Below, in pieces: positions 1 to 8,268 of a stretch of DNA of 64,000 nt (within the stretch, counting starts at the first letter, position 1; each line of letters opens with the position of its first letter). The position numbers were made by a program, and so were the translations under genes. Origin of the DNA: Enterococcus sp. HY326 (GTDB lineage: Bacteria; Bacillota; Bacilli; Lactobacillales; Enterococcaceae); contig NZ_JANLGQ010000006.1 of the NCBI RefSeq assembly GCF_026157065.1, positions 124,001 through 188,000 of the forward strand, written 5' to 3'. The notes under the pieces are model-generated. The model was given only the letters and a program-made list of their open reading frames with translations, did not search any database and was not told the origin of the DNA.

Positions 1-1
1 A

Positions 2-988
2 CCGATGTATGGTTTTGCAGATGACAGCTTAGGTGTGGGAATTCCCTTATCAAACTTAGGGGCATCAGGTTTGTTTGTTGGTATCTTAGTCGCAATTTTC
101 GCCGTTGAACTTATGCACTTTGCCGATAAAAAAGGCTGGAAAATTAAAATGCCAGATTCTGTTCCCGCCAACGTTGCCAATTCCTTTTCAACTTTAGTTC
201 CGATCTTATTAATTATTGTTGTCTTTAATTTCGTTAGAATTGGTTTTGAAGCAACAGCCTATGGCAATGTGCAAAATTTCATTTTTGATAATTTGCAAAC
301 ACCATTAACCTCTCTAGGAAATACTTTGCCAGCAACGATTTTAGTATTATTAGTTGAAGGTGTGCTCTGGTCCTTCGGGATTCACGGAGCGAACGTAGTT
401 GGTTCAGTTATGAACCCGATTTGGTTATCCTTAACGGCGGAAAATCTTTCAGCTGTTCAAGCAGGTATTGATGTTCCCAACATCATCAACTACCAATTCT
501 ATCAAAATTTTATTAAAATCGGTGGTTCCGGTGCGACCTTTGGTTTAGTGATTTTGTTATTCTTTTTCTCCCGTTCCAAACAGTTTAAAGCAATTGGGAA
601 GCTGTCAATCATTCCAGAAATCTTTACAATCAACGAAACAATTATTTTCGGGATTCCGATTGTCTTGAACCCGATTATGATTATTCCTTTTATCATCACA
701 CCAATTGTGATGGCAATTGTCGCATACTTTGCCATGAGTAGTGGGCTCGTACCTTATACCAATGGTGTCAATATCCCTTGGACGACGCCACCGATTTTAT
801 CAGGATTTCTCACCTGTGGCTGGCGCGGAGCCTTGTTAAATATCGTGCAGATTGGGATTTCACTGCTGATTTATCTGCCATTCTTCAAAACTGCAGATAA
901 TTTAGCTTATACAAATGAACAAGCTCGGGAAAAAGAAGAACAATTAGCTAAAGAACAGGAAGCTGCCAATGTTATTACAGAAGGATAA
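2..988 (+). CDS. PTS cellobiose-type permease IIC component, 5' truncated
   Basis: C-terminal part (about 328 residues) of a membrane IIC subunit of the lactose/cellobiose PTS family, which imports a beta-glucoside or similar disaccharide coupled to phosphorylation. The gene enters from outside the window: the first in-window ATG lies mid-protein, and a full IIC is about 430 residues. Visible family hallmarks are GWKIKMPDSVP, the central FGIHGANVVGSVMNPIW, and NGVNIPWTTPPILSGF before the last membrane helix. It closely resembles the complete IIC at 3393-4676, so the two are paralogues. The 3' end overlaps the UPF0303 gene by 20 bases, and a HAD phosphatase follows, so the three form one operon. 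Confidence 0.9.
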   Translation, partial: PMYGFADDSLGVGIPLSNLGASGLFVGILVAIFAVELMHFADKKGWKIKMPDSVPANVANSFSTLVPILLIIVVFNFVRIGFEATAYGNVQNFIFDNLQTPLTSLGNTLPATILVLLVEGVLWSFGIHGANVVGSVMNPIWLSLTAENLSAVQAGIDVPNIINYQFYQNFIKIGGSGATFGLVILLFFFSRSKQFKAIGKLSIIPEIFTINETIIFGIPIVLNPIMIIPFIITPIVMAIVAYFAMSSGLVPYTNGVNIPWTTPPILSGFLTCGWRGALLNIVQIGISLLIYLPFFKTADNLAYTNEQAREKEEQLAKEQEAANVITEG

Positions 989-1433
989 TGTCGAGTTAGA
1001 AAAATTATTGCAATTAGAACAGGAATTGCAGTTTGAAACTTTTGACAGTGAGATTGCTTTTAAAATTGCTGAAGAAATTAAAAATTCTGTTAGCGCTCAG
1101 AATTTATCGAGCGTTGGCATTCAAATTTACTTTGAAAATAAGGTTGTGCTGCATTATTTGATGGTCGGCCGCAAAGAAAGTCCGTGGCTGGCCCGCAAAA
1201 CTAAAACAGTGATGGACAGTGGCCACAGTTCCCTATATACTTTCTATATGAAAGCGGTCAATCCAACTTTTGTGGAATGGGAAAAAACGGATGAATATGC
1301 AATTTGTGGCGGTGGTTTTCCAATTTTTCAAAACAATCAGCTAAAAGGTGCCATCTGCGTTTCTGGTTTGGATCATTTGGCTGATCACGAGTTGATTATT
1401 GCTGCTTTAACAAAACTATTGCAGAAAGGGTGA
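969..1433 (+). CDS. UPF0303 / heme-degrading-domain-like protein
   Basis: 154-residue soluble protein of the UPF0303 family (HbpS/GlcG-like fold), whose members often sit beside sugar-uptake genes and have no firmly assigned reaction. Family-type features are YLMVGRKESPWLARKTKTV in the middle and the Gly-rich YAICGGGFPIF near the end, followed by GAICVSGLDHLADHELI. Length is normal for the family (about 155). ATG at 969 is preceded by AGGAAG at good spacing and overlaps the IIC gene; its stop overlaps the GTG of the HAD gene, so translation is probably coupled. The role is unproven; the context suggests a link with PTS substrate metabolism. Confidence 0.75.
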   Translation: MLLQKDNVELEKLLQLEQELQFETFDSEIAFKIAEEIKNSVSAQNLSSVGIQIYFENKVVLHYLMVGRKESPWLARKTKTVMDSGHSSLYTFYMKAVNPTFVEWEKTDEYAICGGGFPIFQNNQLKGAICVSGLDHLADHELIIAALTKLLQKG

Positions 1434-2218
1434 GCCTTATCAGCACACCAAATATTGCCATTGCGTTTTTCGATATCGATGGTACACTCATCAACCCCCG
1501 TCAAATGACGATGAACATCACTGACGGGATTCCTGATTCAACCCGCTTAGCCATTCAAAAACTGAAAGAAAAAGGAATTATTCCGGTGATTGCCACCGGC
1601 CGCTGGTCTGGCGTAGTCAAAGCCTTGGCAGATTCCTTGGGCATTGAAACCGTGATTACTTCTAATGGCCAAGAAATTATTCATGAAGGTCAAGCGATTT
1701 ATCAAAGATTTATTGAACCAGACATCATGGCGAAAATTGTTCCAGAGATTGAAGCCCGGAACCTAGCTGTTTTCTATGATACGCAAAAGGGAATCTTTGT
1801 CCCGCAGCTAGTGCAGCCACTGATGGATCGTGGAATTTCTGTCAATCAGTTAGCGGTCGGAGAGATTCCCCAAAATGTCTTTCAAATTTTGGTAACAGCC
1901 GAAGACAAAAGTGTTGTGACCGGCTGGCTAAAGGATTTGAAGGTCGTTAAGACGGCACCAAACTCACTGGATATTTTTCCAGAAGGTGTTTCAAAAGCAG
2001 CCGGCATCAAAGTTTTATTAGAAAAACTCGGACTGACTGTTGACCAAGCTGTTGCCTTTGGCGACGAGGAAAATGATTTAGAAATGTTTGATGCTGTCGG
2101 CATCCCTGTTGCGATGGGCAATGCCATTCAGCCCTTAAAGGACAAAGCAGCTTTTGTTACCAAAGCTGTTTGGGATGATGGCATTTATTATGCTTGTCAG
2201 GAGCTGGGGTTGATTTAA
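1430..2218 (+). CDS. Cof-type HAD-superfamily phosphatase
   Basis: 262-residue cytosolic HAD hydrolase, Cof/YidA subgroup (type IIB), which dephosphorylates small phosphorylated metabolites such as sugar phosphates. Motif I is FFDIDGTL near residue 14 (catalytic Asp pair), motif II lies in VIATGRW, and motif IV is FGDEENDLEMF near residue 208. GTG at 1430 overlaps the previous stop (GTGA), which fixes the start and implies coupled translation. Third gene of the operon beginning with the PTS IIC, so a sugar phosphate is the likely substrate, but this is inference. A terminator-like hairpin follows at 2251. Confidence 0.88.
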   Translation: MSLISTPNIAIAFFDIDGTLINPRQMTMNITDGIPDSTRLAIQKLKEKGIIPVIATGRWSGVVKALADSLGIETVITSNGQEIIHEGQAIYQRFIEPDIMAKIVPEIEARNLAVFYDTQKGIFVPQLVQPLMDRGISVNQLAVGEIPQNVFQILVTAEDKSVVTGWLKDLKVVKTAPNSLDIFPEGVSKAAGIKVLLEKLGLTVDQAVAFGDEENDLEMFDAVGIPVAMGNAIQPLKDKAAFVTKAVWDDGIYYACQELGLI

Positions 2219-2250
2219 TGAGTTTGAAATAAAAAATTTATTTTCACTAG

Positions 2251-2295
2251 CCTTTGTTAAGTAACTTTCTATGTTAGTTAATAAAGGTTTTTTTG
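2251..2295 (+). terminator. Rho-independent terminator after the PTS/HAD operon
   Basis: Imperfect stem CCTTTGTTAAGTAAC / GTTAGTTAATAAAGG followed by TTTTTTT. Confidence 0.6.
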
Positions 2296-2394
2296 ATTTT
2301 TTCGGAGTATTCATGGAACAACAAATTTTAAGCTGAAATGAATTGTTGTAGGATTTAACCAAGTTTAGAGAAAAAAATTTAAATCCAATTACAA

Positions 2395-2463
2395 AAATGT
2401 AAAAAACTTTTGACACCGATAAATAGTTTGCTATAATAAAAATGTCAAAAGGTTTTTACATTT
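2395..2463 (+). promoter_or_regulatory. Promoter inside a 21-bp near-perfect inverted repeat (probable operator)
   Basis: The promoter is TTGACA (2410-2415), 16 bp, then extended TGCTATAAT (-10 at 2432-2437). It lies between arms at 2395-2415 and 2443-2463 that are reverse complements with one mismatch: left AATGTAAAAAACTTTTGACA, right TGTCAAAAGGTTTTTACATT, each with one further matching base. The left arm contains the -35 box and the right arm covers the expected transcription start. This is the layout of a repressor operator, most simply for the HTH protein encoded at 2794. A transcript starting upstream could also fold these arms. Confidence 0.75.
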
Positions 2464-2480
2464 AGAAAAGAGGGATTTAG

Positions 2481-2792
2481 ATGAATAAAGGTTATCTTGC
2501 GTTATGGATTTTAGGATTTATTTTGTTGGTGTTGGATTTAGGTGTCGTTGTTTCGATTTTTAAAAAAGGTGACGAAAGACGACAGATGATTGTCTGGAAA
2601 GCTAGCACCTATGCTTTTAGTGTGATGGTGGGTGTGCTTATTTTAGAATGCTTATCAAAAATTGCAGTGTCGGCACTTGATTTGTCTAACAGTGTCTTGA
2701 ATGATGGCATTAGTCCCTTTTCGTTATTGACAATCACAGCAATTGTTTACTTTATTTCCCTGAAATACAATCAGAAAAAACTTGGTGATTGA
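2481..2792 (+). CDS. Small three-helix membrane protein paired with an HTH regulator
   Basis: 103 residues with hydrophobic segments near residues 6-27, 44-66 and 78-95, short charged loops and no recognised catalytic motif. AAGAGGG lies just upstream of the ATG. The downstream HTH gene begins two bases after the stop. Such membrane-protein/XRE pairs are common in Firmicutes, and the membrane partner is usually of unknown function. The pair appears to be one transcription unit driven by the operator-enclosed promoter at 2395-2463. I do not recognise a specific family and infer only that the two proteins act together. Confidence 0.75.
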   Translation: MNKGYLALWILGFILLVLDLGVVVSIFKKGDERRQMIVWKASTYAFSVMVGVLILECLSKIAVSALDLSNSVLNDGISPFSLLTITAIVYFISLKYNQKKLGD

Positions 2793-2793
2793 G

Positions 2794-2988
2794 ATGGAAA
2801 ATATTATTAAAAGCAAGCGAACACAACTAAAATTATCCCAAGAGGACTTGGCCAAAAAATGCAATGTCTCTCGGCAAACAATCAATGCCATTGAAAACAA
2901 TAAATACGATCCTACTCTTTCTTTGGCTTTTAGTCTAGCAAAGGAATTAGCGGTGACGGTGGATGAATTATTCAATCATGGAGATTAG
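2794..2988 (+). CDS. Minimal XRE-family HTH transcriptional regulator
   Basis: 64-residue Cro/CI-type DNA-binding protein that is little more than the HTH domain: LKLSQEDLAKKCNVSRQTINAIENNKYDP contains both helices, and VDELFNHGD is the usual ending of short YgzD-like regulators. ATG at 2794 sits right after the stop of the membrane-protein gene (TGAGATG), making translational coupling likely; a GTG at 2782 is a longer, less likely start. It is the natural candidate to bind the inverted repeat at 2395-2463 and repress its own operon (inference). Confidence 0.85.
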   Translation: MENIIKSKRTQLKLSQEDLAKKCNVSRQTINAIENNKYDPTLSLAFSLAKELAVTVDELFNHGD

Positions 2989-3119
2989 TTTTTCTGCCAA
3001 GACAAGAGTTAATTTAAATTGCGGAATTCGTATTTGGAATAGCAAATGAGGAAAAAACTAGAATAGTTTTTTGAGATTTTGGGATGAGAGAATGAGATTT
3101 TACAAGATAAAACAAAAAA

Positions 3120-3311
3120 AGTGTGGAATAAGTTTCTAGACAGATGGAAAATTCGAGCCTCTTAGTAGCCGGTAAATGTAATAACTGAGAACAGGAGCGT
3201 CACTTCTAAATAACAAGAAGCCCACATTCTCCTCAAAAAGTCTAATACATTTACCAGTTCTTACAGGAAAAGCTTCAAAATTTTTTCGTCTGTTTTGACT
3301 TATGCCACACT
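3120..3311. repeat. 192-bp imperfect palindrome (MITE-like or structured RNA)
   Basis: The outer ends AGTGTGGAATAAGT and ACTTATGCCACACT are reverse complements with one mismatch. Pairing continues inward, discontinuously: ACAGATG against CGTCTGT, GGTAAATGTA against TACATTTACC, and GGAG...CTTCT against AGAAG...CTCC around a centre near 3216. The whole gap 2989-3392 contains no credible gene. Either a transposon-derived foldback element or one very long hairpin RNA would fit. It occurs only once in this window. Confidence 0.6.
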
Positions 3312-3392
3312 TAAGTGTTCTTTAAAAATAAGTTTTAGTGGATGCGGTAGTTGCCAAGCTGGAAATTTAAAAAAATTGGCGACGCAAGTAAA

Positions 3393-4676
3393 CTAAGCGG
3401 CTTTTTCTATTTGGAAAGCCTGCTTGTCGGCAATTCTAAAGAATGGATAATACCATGCGATTGAAAGGAAAATTTCCACAATTTGCCAAACAGCACCTCG
3501 CCAGCCACTAATAAATAATCCAGATAAGATTGGCGGCATCGTCCAAGGAATATTTACGCCATTTGCAGCGGGAACTAAGCCAATGTAAGTGACTAAATAG
3601 CTTAAACTAGCAAAAATAATTGGCGATAGAATGAACGGAATCATCAAAATAGGATTCAATACAATTGGAGTCCCAAAGATTAATGGTTCATTTATATTGA
3701 AAAGAGATGGACCAATGGCAAGCTTTCCTAAAGTCTTAAATTGAGAAGACTTAGCAAAAACTAAAAATAAAATGACTAGACCGATGGTAGTTCCACAGCC
3801 GCCTAATTTTACATAATTGGCATCGAATTGAGCATTGACAATGTTAGGAATCACATCGCCAACCTTGTAGGCTTCAGAGTTTTCAACAGTTAAGGCTGTC
3901 CAAATAGGTGTCATAACCGAACCAACGATATTTGGTCCATGTAAACCAAAAGAGAAAAGTAAGGTAGCTAAAACTTGGACAATAATCGTTGCAGGAAGTG
4001 ACGCACCTAGAGCGGTTAATGGTTTTTGTAATATTTCAAAAATAAAGGTTTGAGCGTCCCCATAAGGAGTCATCTTGAAGCCGAAAAAGATAAATAAATA
4101 AATTAGAAAAATGAAAACTGCAGGTATCAGGGCCTCAAATGAGCGGGAAACATTGTCTGGAACAGTATCAGGCATTTTAATTTTCCAGCCTCTGCTCAAA
4201 ACAAAGCGGGTAATTTCGACAGATAAAATAGCTGTCAGCATGCCCAAGAACAATCCGGCTGCGCCAAAGTTGCTGATTGGCAGGCCGACTGCTTCGTCTG
4301 CGCCAGTAATTGTTGGGGTTAATAGGAAATAAGATAATAGTGCTGGGATAATTGAGGAAATAGTATCTAGCTTATAGTAGTTACCAAGACTTTTTGAGAT
4401 ACCGATAACTACGTAAATCGACATAATATTGACTGACATGTCATAGGCTCTATTACAAAATAGCACCCAGTTGTCTCCAAAAATACCATTCATAAAATCG
4501 ATGAAGCCTTGGTATGGGAAATTTGGGAAAATTAAAAAAATTGAACCGACGATGATGATGGACATTGAAGCAAAAAAACCATCACGAATTGCTGCTAGAT
4601 AGCGGTTTGAATTAAGCTTAGTGGCTACCGGCATAAGCTTATTGCCAAACCTATCTAAAAAACTTTCTTTCTCCAT
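3393..4676 (-). CDS. PTS cellobiose/beta-glucoside-type permease IIC
   Basis: Complete 427-residue IIC subunit of the lactose/cellobiose PTS family in the cell membrane, the usual length. It has about ten hydrophobic segments; hallmarks are GWKIKMPDTVPDNVSRSFEALIP, FGLHGPNIVGSVMTPIW, FNINEPLIFGTPIVLNP (substrate-binding NEP motif) and NGVNIPWTMPPILSG. An orphan, with no IIA, IIB, hydrolase or antiterminator beside it, so it must share IIA/IIB with another locus. ATG at 4676 follows GAAAGAAGGAATTC. Two short palindromes at 4778-4807 in its upstream region are candidate regulator sites. Substrate is not certain from sequence; cellobiose-like is the best guess. Confidence 0.92.
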   Translation of the reverse strand: MEKESFLDRFGNKLMPVATKLNSNRYLAAIRDGFFASMSIIIVGSIFLIFPNFPYQGFIDFMNGIFGDNWVLFCNRAYDMSVNIMSIYVVIGISKSLGNYYKLDTISSIIPALLSYFLLTPTITGADEAVGLPISNFGAAGLFLGMLTAILSVEITRFVLSRGWKIKMPDTVPDNVSRSFEALIPAVFIFLIYLFIFFGFKMTPYGDAQTFIFEILQKPLTALGASLPATIIVQVLATLLFSFGLHGPNIVGSVMTPIWTALTVENSEAYKVGDVIPNIVNAQFDANYVKLGGCGTTIGLVILFLVFAKSSQFKTLGKLAIGPSLFNINEPLIFGTPIVLNPILMIPFILSPIIFASLSYLVTYIGLVPAANGVNIPWTMPPILSGLFISGWRGAVWQIVEIFLSIAWYYPFFRIADKQAFQIEKAA

Positions 4677-4777
4677 GTGAATTCCTTCTTTCTTCTTTGT
4701 TTTTGAACCTCTAAATGTAATAAACCAGCGAAAAATGATAAAGTTAAAGCGAGTAAGTCATTGATCACTAGCTGTAT

Positions 4778-4807
4778 TAAGTGAGCACTTAGAGTTCACT
4801 TTAAGTG
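4778..4807. promoter_or_regulatory. Paired short palindromes upstream of the PTS IIC gene
   Basis: TAAGTGAGCACTTA (4778-4791) is a perfect 14-bp palindrome except for its two central bases, and CACTTTAAGTG (4797-4807) is a second palindrome sharing the AAGTG/CACTT half-sites, six bases away. They lie about 100 bp upstream of the IIC start on the minus strand. Two phased sites suggest a dimeric regulator; none is encoded next door. Confidence 0.4.
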
Positions 4808-5516
4808 TTGCTAAGTAATTATAAAGCTTTTTTTCATTCAGCACTATATAAAATTTAATCAGTTCTAAATAAATAACGCTTGTATGCATTTTTAATTGTA
4901 GAAATAATTTTTGACTGACTAGGGAATCAAGAAGCGAGTTAATCGATTTTATAGTGCTAAGAACATTAATTTCATTAAATTATTGAGGAAAAAATTTTTA
5001 TTAAGGATTAGGTAACAGCAAAGCGGTAGGTCAAGTATTGGTAAAATAAAAAAACATCAAAAAAATCTAGAAGTTCAATGAAAATCCCTAAATCCCCATA
5101 AAATTTCCAGAATGGTCTATGTATCCAGTGGCTTTTTTCAACTTAATTTTAATCAGCAATCAGTCTCTTTATGACTGTTTAAGCAGGACTAGTTGATTAA
5201 TTTCTGCCAGGCTGTCTAAATGAGCAGACTCCTTTTACACAATTATAAACGGAAATGGTATATGCCGTTTTATAAAGCCGAAGAAAAACTTATTTGAGAA
5301 GGATTTTTTTATCTTTAGGATGGGCGTCTCGATTGCGATATAATTCTTCAGACAAGCAGATAACTTTCAAAAATAGAATTAACTGCCTATCAAAAAACTT
5401 TGATAATTGTTGATGTAACAGCAAAGTGCAATCAATTGCTATCGACTTTTTTACTAAAGTGCAATATATTGGATTGTGAAATCAGATTTTTTATCGTAAG
5501 TTGTGGAGGAAGACTA
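4808..5516. other. AT-rich intergenic region
   Basis: No convincing gene on either strand. AAACGG (5247-5252) and CCGTTT (5265-5270) form the core of an imperfect inverted repeat (TATAAACGG / CCGTTTTATA) of unknown role, about 240 bp upstream of the HTH gene that starts at 5517. Confidence 0.4.
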
Positions 5517-6032
5517 GTGGATATCAAAAATTTGTTAAAAGAAAAAAGAGCAGAGACAAAATTGACCCAAGAGCAGTTGGCGGAAAAAATTTTTGTCTCG
5601 AAAAAAACAATATCTAATTGGGAGACTGGCAAAACAACACCGGATATTGACAGCCTAGTTCTTTTGGCAAAATTATTCGACTTTTCGCTAGACACTTTAT
5701 TATTGGAAGGATCTGATCTTGTGGAAAATATTAAAAAGATAGAGGCTGCTAAGGTTGCCCGCAAATATTTTTGGCTCAGCTGGGGGACGAATATTATTTT
5801 TCTGCTAATAATTAGCACCCAGAAATTTTTTGGCGAATTGTCTGCTCCGGCGTTTTCTTTAGTGACTATTGGAATCATGTTGAATTTTTTGACACTCATG
5901 TATTTTACTAAACGAGTGGCGGCAACCAATGACAATCGGACTCTCTTTCAGTTATTGAAATCAGAAAACAAGCCATTGCTGGCGGCGGTGATTGTTCTAC
6001 TAATTTTTTTATTAGGTTTAATTATTATATGA
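5517..6032 (+). CDS. XRE-family regulator with C-terminal membrane anchor
   Basis: 171-residue protein. Residues 1-65 are a Cro/CI HTH (KLTQEQLAEKIFVSKKTISNWETGKTTPDIDSL split over two helices), followed by three hydrophobic stretches near residues 87-103, 110-128 and 153-170. GTG at 5517 is chosen because TGGAGGAA precedes it at good spacing; the open frame extends upstream to 5400 but that extension has no ribosome site and unlike composition. Membrane-tethered XRE proteins of this type often control neighbouring transport genes or respond to envelope signals. It converges on a similar regulator at 6148-6576 and the two share a bidirectional terminator. Confidence 0.82.
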   Translation: MDIKNLLKEKRAETKLTQEQLAEKIFVSKKTISNWETGKTTPDIDSLVLLAKLFDFSLDTLLLEGSDLVENIKKIEAAKVARKYFWLSWGTNIIFLLIISTQKFFGELSAPAFSLVTIGIMLNFLTLMYFTKRVAATNDNRTLFQLLKSENKPLLAAVIVLLIFLLGLIII

Positions 6033-6084
6033 GTAAGTTCTTGCTGACTTAAAATGAATCCACGGACAAAAACAAAAACACCGC

Positions 6085-6117
6085 AAAAAACCGACAGGGT
6101 TATTCTGTCGGTTTTTT
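6085..6117. terminator. Bidirectional terminator between convergent regulators
   Basis: Perfect 13-bp stem AAAAAACCGACAG / CTGTCGGTTTTTT with a 7-base loop; the A- and T-runs serve both strands. Confidence 0.9.
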
Positions 6118-6147
6118 CAGTGTATAGATATTTATTTGGGGACTATT

Positions 6148-6576
6148 TTATTTCACTTGTTGGACTTTTTCCTGATATTTGGTGTACTCCATAAACATAA
6201 TCACAGCGTTCCCCATGATAACGAGGTCCAGCAACGCATAGACGTACCAAACATCGTAATTGGTCAGGTACAATAGCACTGCGAGTAAGGCCATTAATGC
6301 ATTGAGGGCGTAGCTAATTCGGTATTGTTTTGTGTAGGTTGCCTTTTCTTGTTTGACTTCTAATTTTTTAATCATGGTGGTATCTCCTTTTATTAATTCG
6401 TCTAAAGAGACCTGAAATAAATCGCTCAGCATAACTAGACTGGTAATATCCGGCAAGCTTTTGGAATTTTCCCAGCTTGAGATGGTCTGTCTAGATACAT
6501 GAACTTTTTCGGCTAAATCCTCCTGAGTTAAATTGGTTTGATTGCGATAATACTTAATGGATTCTCCGATATTCAT
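6148..6576 (-). CDS. XRE-family regulator with two membrane helices
   Basis: 142-residue protein with an N-terminal HTH (LTQEDLAEKVHVSRQTISSWENSKSLPD, residues about 16-43), a linker, then two hydrophobic segments near residues 86-103 and 109-128. ATG at 6576 follows AAGGAGACAG. Same architecture as the protein at 5517-6032 but clearly diverged, so the convergent pair may derive from an old duplication. The target is unknown; autoregulation is likely for the family. Confidence 0.85.
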   Translation of the reverse strand: MNIGESIKYYRNQTNLTQEDLAEKVHVSRQTISSWENSKSLPDITSLVMLSDLFQVSLDELIKGDTTMIKKLEVKQEKATYTKQYRISYALNALMALLAVLLYLTNYDVWYVYALLDLVIMGNAVIMFMEYTKYQEKVQQVK

Positions 6577-6789
6577 GTCTGTCTCCTTATCATTAATTTA
6601 GTCGATACGCTAGACTCATTCTATCAAAGAGACTTTACAAATGCTATTATAACGCCAATGTAAAGGAGCTTTAACATGGGGAATGTGTGATTTTCTTGCT
6701 GGCTTAGCGCAAAATATTAAAAAAATATCTTCCAGAATAATTTTACGAATAATTCCAAACTTGCTATACTTGGAAAAAATATAAAGGTT

Positions 6790-7572
6790 GTGGTTCACAT
6801 CAAAAAGGTAAAAGCCTTCATTTTTGATTATGATGGAACACTCAAAAATTACAATGAGCCAAGAATTACAAAAGAGATTGAAGAAACCCTTCGTGAAGTT
6901 CACCAACAGGACATCCGAATAATTTTAGCTACTGGACGTCCTCATAATCATTGCGAGTATTTACTAAAGGAAAAGCTGATTGATTGTCTCATTAGCGCTA
7001 ACGGGGCACTAGTCAAAACTGAAACGCAAACAATTTTTTGCGAAGAAACGCCTCCTCAAATACTTGTGGATTTTTTTGAATTTACTCGGCAAAAGCAGAT
7101 TCCAGCAACTTTTTATGCTGAAGAATTATTTTCAAACGGCATTCAAAACGAAGATATCAAAACTGGTTTAAAAGAAGCTATGGCGCTTGATGCAAATGAC
7201 TTAGCTACCTTTAATCTAAAGCAAAAGGAAGCGATTTTCTTGATGTGTGCATTTATAAAGGCCAATCATGATAGCCAACTTAAAGAAAACTTCCCGGAAT
7301 TAATTTTTTCTCGCTGGCACCCACAAATTGTCAGCGTCTTAACTAAATCTGTGACAAAAGTGACCGGCATTGAACAGGCATTAAACTATTATGATATTTT
7401 ACCGGCCGAATGTATTGCAGTTGGTGACGGTGGAAATGATATCGAGATGCTGCAATATTGCGGATATGGGATTGCGGTAGGGAATAAGAACAGCCAATTA
7501 GTCTCGGTTGCGGATAAAGTTATTGCTAAGGTAGATAGAGGGATGTTTTCATTTATTAAAAACAGCGACTAG
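6790..7572 (+). CDS. Cof-type HAD phosphatase
   Basis: 260-residue HAD hydrolase of the Cof/YidA type. Motif I FIFDYDGTL near residue 13, IILATGRP near 47, the Lys region TKSVTKVTGIEQAL near 198 and motif IV VGDGGNDIEML near 220 are all present. GTG at 6790 is the only start that keeps motif I at the N-terminus; AAAGG lies only two bases upstream, so initiation may be weak. Monocistronic, and divergent from the XRE gene upstream. Substrate unknown; small phosphorylated sugars or cofactors are typical. Confidence 0.85.
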   Translation: MVHIKKVKAFIFDYDGTLKNYNEPRITKEIEETLREVHQQDIRIILATGRPHNHCEYLLKEKLIDCLISANGALVKTETQTIFCEETPPQILVDFFEFTRQKQIPATFYAEELFSNGIQNEDIKTGLKEAMALDANDLATFNLKQKEAIFLMCAFIKANHDSQLKENFPELIFSRWHPQIVSVLTKSVTKVTGIEQALNYYDILPAECIAVGDGGNDIEMLQYCGYGIAVGNKNSQLVSVADKVIAKVDRGMFSFIKNSD

Positions 7573-7604
7573 CCTCCGCTAGTCGCTGCTAAAAAATATC
7601 TTTC

Positions 7605-8267
7605 TCACCGACCTCGTCCGCTCGCCGGATCTAAACGGCGTTCGACGATACCTAATACCCAGTCGGTAATAATAGCCATCAAGGCAGTTGGCAAGGCACC
7701 AGCTAAAATAATCGCTGCACCGTCAGTGGCATTGGTTCCGCGAATAATAATATCCCCGAGACCACCCGCACCAACGAAGGCACCAATTGCGGTAATCCCG
7801 ATGGCAACGACTAAGGCGTTTCGAATCCCCGCCATAATAACAGAAACCGCCAGCGGTAATTCCACCATGAAGAGGCGTTGCCAGTTGGTCATCCCCATAC
7901 CTTTTCCAACGTCTAAAATATTTTTATCGACTTGAATCATGCCGGTGTAAGTATTTTTGATAATTGGTAATAGTGAATAAAGAAAGACCGTGAAAATTAC
8001 CACGTTAACCCCCAGCCCCATGCCAATCATCAAAATCGAAACCATCGCTAGAGAAGGAATCGTTTGAATAATATTAGCCAAGCGAATCACCCAATTGGCT
8101 AATTTCATCCGGCGGGAAATAAAAATACCCAGCGGGATGGCCACGATTGCGGCAAAAATTACCCCATAAATGGAAATGAGAAAGTGACGCAGAAATTGCG
8201 AGAAGACATAGGCGCCATTCTCTTGGAAATAGTAGATGAATTGTTGTAATAAATTCATATCCTGCAT
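7605..8267 (-). CDS. opuCD: Osmoprotectant ABC transporter permease OpuCD
   Basis: 220-residue inner-membrane permease, last gene of opuCABCD, which imports glycine betaine, carnitine or choline-type osmolytes. The EAA loop is seen in GKGMGMTNWQRLFMVELPLAVSVIMAGIRNAL and the conserved GAGGLGDIIIRG follows. ATG at 8267 lies 9 bases after GAGGAGG, which itself overlaps the end of opuCC; a TTG at 8285 inside opuCC is a longer but weaker alternative. Homologous to OpuCB at 9186-9827; the two permeases probably form a heterodimer. ABC-type opuC operons are usually induced by high osmolarity. Confidence 0.92.
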   Translation of the reverse strand: MQDMNLLQQFIYYFQENGAYVFSQFLRHFLISIYGVIFAAIVAIPLGIFISRRMKLANWVIRLANIIQTIPSLAMVSILMIGMGLGVNVVIFTVFLYSLLPIIKNTYTGMIQVDKNILDVGKGMGMTNWQRLFMVELPLAVSVIMAGIRNALVVAIGITAIGAFVGAGGLGDIIIRGTNATDGAAIILAGALPTALMAIITDWVLGIVERRLDPASGRGR

Positions 8268-8268
8268 A

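Noticed and set aside
5432-5935. 167-residue frame on the minus strand over the XRE gene
   Set aside because: Antisense of a clear HTH gene, no ribosome site, composition of a shadow frame.
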